64,000 nucleotides of DNA from Euwallacea fornicatus (taxonomy: Eukaryota; Arthropoda; Insecta; Coleoptera; Curculionidae): NCBI RefSeq assembly GCF_040115645.1, contig NW_027096040.1:1-64000 (forward strand), written 5' to 3'. Position numbers and translations under genes: made by a program. This document shows, one piece after another, positions 61,029 to 64,000 of this stretch. The notes beneath the pieces are model-generated. The model was given only the letters and a program-made list of their open reading frames with translations. It searched no databases and was not told where the DNA came from. Numbering within the stretch: the first letter of the stretch is position 1; each line of letters opens with the position of its first letter.

Positions 61029-64000
61029 CGGTTGTATTTTTCTGAGTTATCCAGATAATGAGTAATTAATGTGTTCAAACACATATATTTTGCGAATTTT
61101 CAAATTTTGAACCTTAATAACTTCGGCACAGAATATTCAAATTTCGTCAACAATGACTCAAATGAATCAGATCGACCTGCTCATTAGTACGACTCATACG
61201 GTTTAGTTACATTTTTCTGAGTTTTCCAGATAATGAGTAATTAATGTGCTCAAACACACATATTTTGCGAATTTTCAAATTTTGAACCTTAATAACTTCG
61301 GCACAGAATATTCAAATTTCGTCAACAATGACTCAAATGAATCGGATCGACCTGCTCATTAGTACGACTCATACGTTTTGGTTACATTTTTCTGAGTTTT
61401 CCAGATAATGAGTAATTAATGTGCTCAAACACACATATTTTGCGAATTTTCAAACTTTGATCCTTAATAACTTCGGCACAGAATGTTCAAATTTCGTCAA
61501 CAATGACTCAAATGAATAGGATTGACCTGCTCCTTAATTTGAGTCCTACGATTTTGTTGTATTTTTCTGACTTTTCCAGATAATGAGTAATAAATGTGCT
61601 CAAACACACATATTTTGCGAATTTTCAAACTTTGAACCTTAATAATTTCGGCAAAGAATATTCAAATTTCGTCAACAATGACTCAAATGAATCAGATCGA
61701 CCTGCTCATTAGTACAATTCATACGGTTTGGTTACATTTTTCTGAGTTTTCCAGATAATGAGTAATAAATGTGCTCAAACACACATATTTTGTGACTTTT
61801 CAAACTTTGATCCTTAATAACTTCGACACAGAATGTTCAAATTTCGTCAACAATGACTCAAATGAATCAGATCGACCTGCTAATTAGTACGACTCATACG
61901 GTTTGGTTGTATTTTTCTGAGTTATCCAGATAATGAGTAATTAATGTGCTCAAACACACATATTTTGCGAATTTTCAAATTTTGAACCTTAATAACTTCG
62001 GCACAGAATATTCAAATTTCGTCAACAATGACTCAAATGAATCAGATCGACCTGCTAATTAGTACGACTCATACGGTTTGGTTGTATTTTTCTGAGTTAT
62101 CCAGATAATGAGTAATTAATGTGCTCAAACACACATATTTTGCGAATTTTCAAATTTTGAACCTTAATAACTTCGGCACAGAATATTCAAATTTCGTCAA
62201 CAATGACTCAAATGAATCAGATCGACCTGCTCATTAGTACGACTCATACGGGTTAGTTACATTTTTCTGAGTTTTCCAGATAATGAGTAATTAATGTGCT
62301 CAAACACACATATTTTGCGAATTTTCAAATATTGAACCTTAATAACTTCGGCACAGAATATTCAAATTTCGTCAACAATGACTCAAATGAATCAGATCGA
62401 CCTGCTAATTAGTACGACTCATACGGTTTGGTTGTATTTTTCTGAGTTATCCAGATAATGAGTAATTAATGTGCTCAAACACACATATTTTGCGAATTTT
62501 CAAATTTTGAACCTTAATAACTTCGGCACAGAATATTCAAATTTCGTCAACAATGACTCAAATGAATCAGATCGACCTGCTAATTAGTACGACTCATACG
62601 GTTTGGTTGTATTTTTCTGAGTTTTCCAGATAATGAGTAATTAATGTGCTCAAAAACACATATTTTGCGAATTTTCAAATTTTGAACCTTAATAACTTCG
62701 GCACAGAATATTCAAATTTCGTCAACAATGACTCAAATGAATCAGATCGACCTGCTAATTAGTACGACTCATACGGTTTGGTTGTATTTTTCTGAGTTAT
62801 CCAGATAATGAGTAATTAATGTGCTCAAACACACATATTTTGCGAATTTTCAAATTTTGAACCTTAATAACTTCGGCACAGAATATTCAAATTTCGTCAA
62901 CAATGACTCAAATGAATCAGATCGACCTACTAATTAGTACGACTCATACGGTTTGGTTGTATTTTTCTGAGTTATCCAGATAATGAGTAATTAATGTGCT
63001 CAAACACACATATTTTGTGAATTTTTAAATTTTGAACCTTAATAACTTCGGCAAAGAATATTCAAATTTCGTCAACAATGACTCAAATGAATGAGATCGA
63101 CCTGCTCATTAGTACGACTCATACGGTTTGGTGGTATTTTTCTGAGTTTCTCCAGATAATGAGTAATAAATGTGCTCAAACACACATATTTTGTGAATTT
63201 TCAAATTTTGAACCTTAATAACTTCGGCACAGAATATTCAAATTTCGTCAACAATGACTCAAATGAATCGGATCGACCTGCTCATTAGTACGACTCATAC
63301 GTTTTGGTTACATTTTTCTGAGTTTTCCAGATAATGAGTAATTAATGTGCTCAAACACACATATTTTGCGAATTTTCAAATTTTGAACCTTAATAACTTC
63401 GGCACAGAATATTCAAATTTCGTCAACAATGACTCAAATGAATCAGATCGACCTGCTAATTAGTACGACTCATACGGTTTGGTTGTATTTTTCTGAGTTA
63501 TCCAGATAATGAGTAATTAATGTGCTCAAACACACATATTTTGCGAATTTTCAAATTGTGAACCTTAATAACTTCGGCACAGAATATTCAAATTTCGTCA
63601 ACAATGACTCAAATGAATCAGATCGACCTGCTAATTAGTACGACTCATACGGTTCGGTTGTATTTTTCTGAGTTATCCAGATAATGAGTAATTAATGTGT
63701 TCAAACACACATATTTTGCGAATTTTCAAATTTTGAACCTTAATAACTTCGGCACAGAATATTCAAATTTCGTCAACAATGACTCAAATGAATCAGATCG
63801 ACCTGCTCATTAGTACGACTCATACGGTTTAGTTACATTTTTCTGAGTTTTCCAGATAATGAGTAATTAATGTGCTCAAACACACATATTTTGCGAATTT
63901 TCAAATTTTGAACCTTAATAACTTCGGCACAGAATATTCAAATTTCGTCAACAATGACTCAAATGAATCGGATCGACCTGCTCATTAGTACGACTCATAC
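61029..64000 (+). repeat. Module B'', partial copy 3, running out of the window
   Basis: Positions 61029-61420 match module B at 49477-49868 (offset 11552). From 61269 the sequence also matches B at 46566 onward (offset 14703), continuing to 62880 or so, then at offset 14178 to the window end. The offset drop of 525 bp means three whole monomers are missing relative to B, between about 48200 and 48720. Private changes include cttcgacac (61825) and tcaaattgtgaacc (63557). The array continues beyond position 64000. Confidence 0.92.

Larger units (their letters stand above)
1..64000 (+). repeat. Tandem satellite DNA array, ~175-bp monomer, about 365 units, both window ends inside or near the array
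   Basis: Every line of the window aligns to one unit of 174-176 bp repeated head to tail. Landmarks in order within the unit are tgactcaaatgaatcagatc, ctgctcattagtacgactc, catacggtttggtt, tctgagttttccagataatg, gtgctcaaacacacatatt, ttgaaccttaataacttcgg and agaatattcaaatttcgtc. A clear example runs from 52763 to about 52937. Unit length was checked from landmark spacing: for example, four identical stretches begin at 43651, 44175, 44700 and 45224, which is three units per 524-525 bp. A hand count of one typical unit gives 59 G+C of 175 (about 34%). No unit is inverted and no unique or transposon sequence interrupts the array. Unit length near one nucleosome repeat, AT-richness and purity are typical of centromeric satellites in plants and animals. 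The centromeric role and the species are inference; I do not recognise the family. Confidence 0.97.

Noticed and set aside
1..64000. CRISPR array
   Set aside because: The repeat is continuous 174-176-bp units with no unique spacers between short direct repeats. Differences between units are scattered substitutions.
1..64000. Transposable element or retroelement insertion within the array
   Set aside because: Every segment examined aligns to the monomer in the same orientation. No terminal repeats, target-site duplications or long frames were found.
1..64000. CENP-B-box-like motif in the monomer
   Set aside because: The essential pattern (TTCG, four bases, A, two bases, CGGG) is not met. The nearest candidates, around ttcggcacagaat and ttcgtcaacaatg, lack the CGGG part.
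1..64000. tRNA, 5S rRNA or other structured RNA genes
   Set aside because: No A/B box pair, 5S-like internal control region or conserved RNA core was recognised. Anything of this kind would recur hundreds of times with the monomer.

Overview
The whole 64 kb window is one uninterrupted, head-to-tail tandem satellite DNA array. I find no protein-coding gene, RNA gene, transposable element, CRISPR array or unique-sequence gap. The repeat unit is about 175 bp (commonly 174, 175 or 176 bp) and about 34% GC by hand count of one typical unit, which gives roughly 365 units. All are in the same orientation. The sequence is eukaryotic nuclear repeat DNA. The unit length, AT-richness and purity fit a centromeric or pericentromeric, or possibly subtelomeric, satellite. 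A plant is my best guess, but I do not recognise the monomer family and cannot name the organism.

Layout, left to right. Positions 1-240 hold strongly decayed monomers, as expected near an array edge. Positions 241-722 are transitional. Positions 723-13650 are a left domain dominated by 174-bp monomers, with a dyad-changing short form of the AT-rich linker and five 110-bp monomers that share one 64-bp internal deletion. Positions 13651-23852 are a mosaic built from copies of 0.35-1.8 kb blocks, including a 4-mer tandem duplication. Positions 23853-28813 are a 14-monomer block of 2449 bp present twice in tandem with no difference that I could see. Positions 28814-43553 are a further mosaic with 2-, 3-, 6-, 8- and 9-monomer duplications. 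From 43554 to the end, the array consists of two large modules. Module A is 2.8 kb and made of 3-mer/6-mer higher-order repeats; module B is about 4.3 kb and rich in a 'gagttatcc' monomer type. They are arranged A-B-x-A'-y-B'-B''. The copies differ by only a few substitutions plus gains or losses of whole monomers.

Nothing here works as a set of genes. What the sequence records is the amplification of the satellite itself: repeated segmental duplication by unequal exchange or a similar process at unit sizes from 1 to about 50 monomers. Homogeneity increases from the decayed left edge toward the right, so the actively homogenised core probably lies to the right, beyond the window. Many monomer variants are CpG-to-TpG/CpA transitions, which suggests cytosine methylation. 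The short open reading frames that recur in the array are by-products of a 1-bp insertion in the monomer and are not annotated as genes. All alignments were done by eye, so mismatch counts are minimum values.
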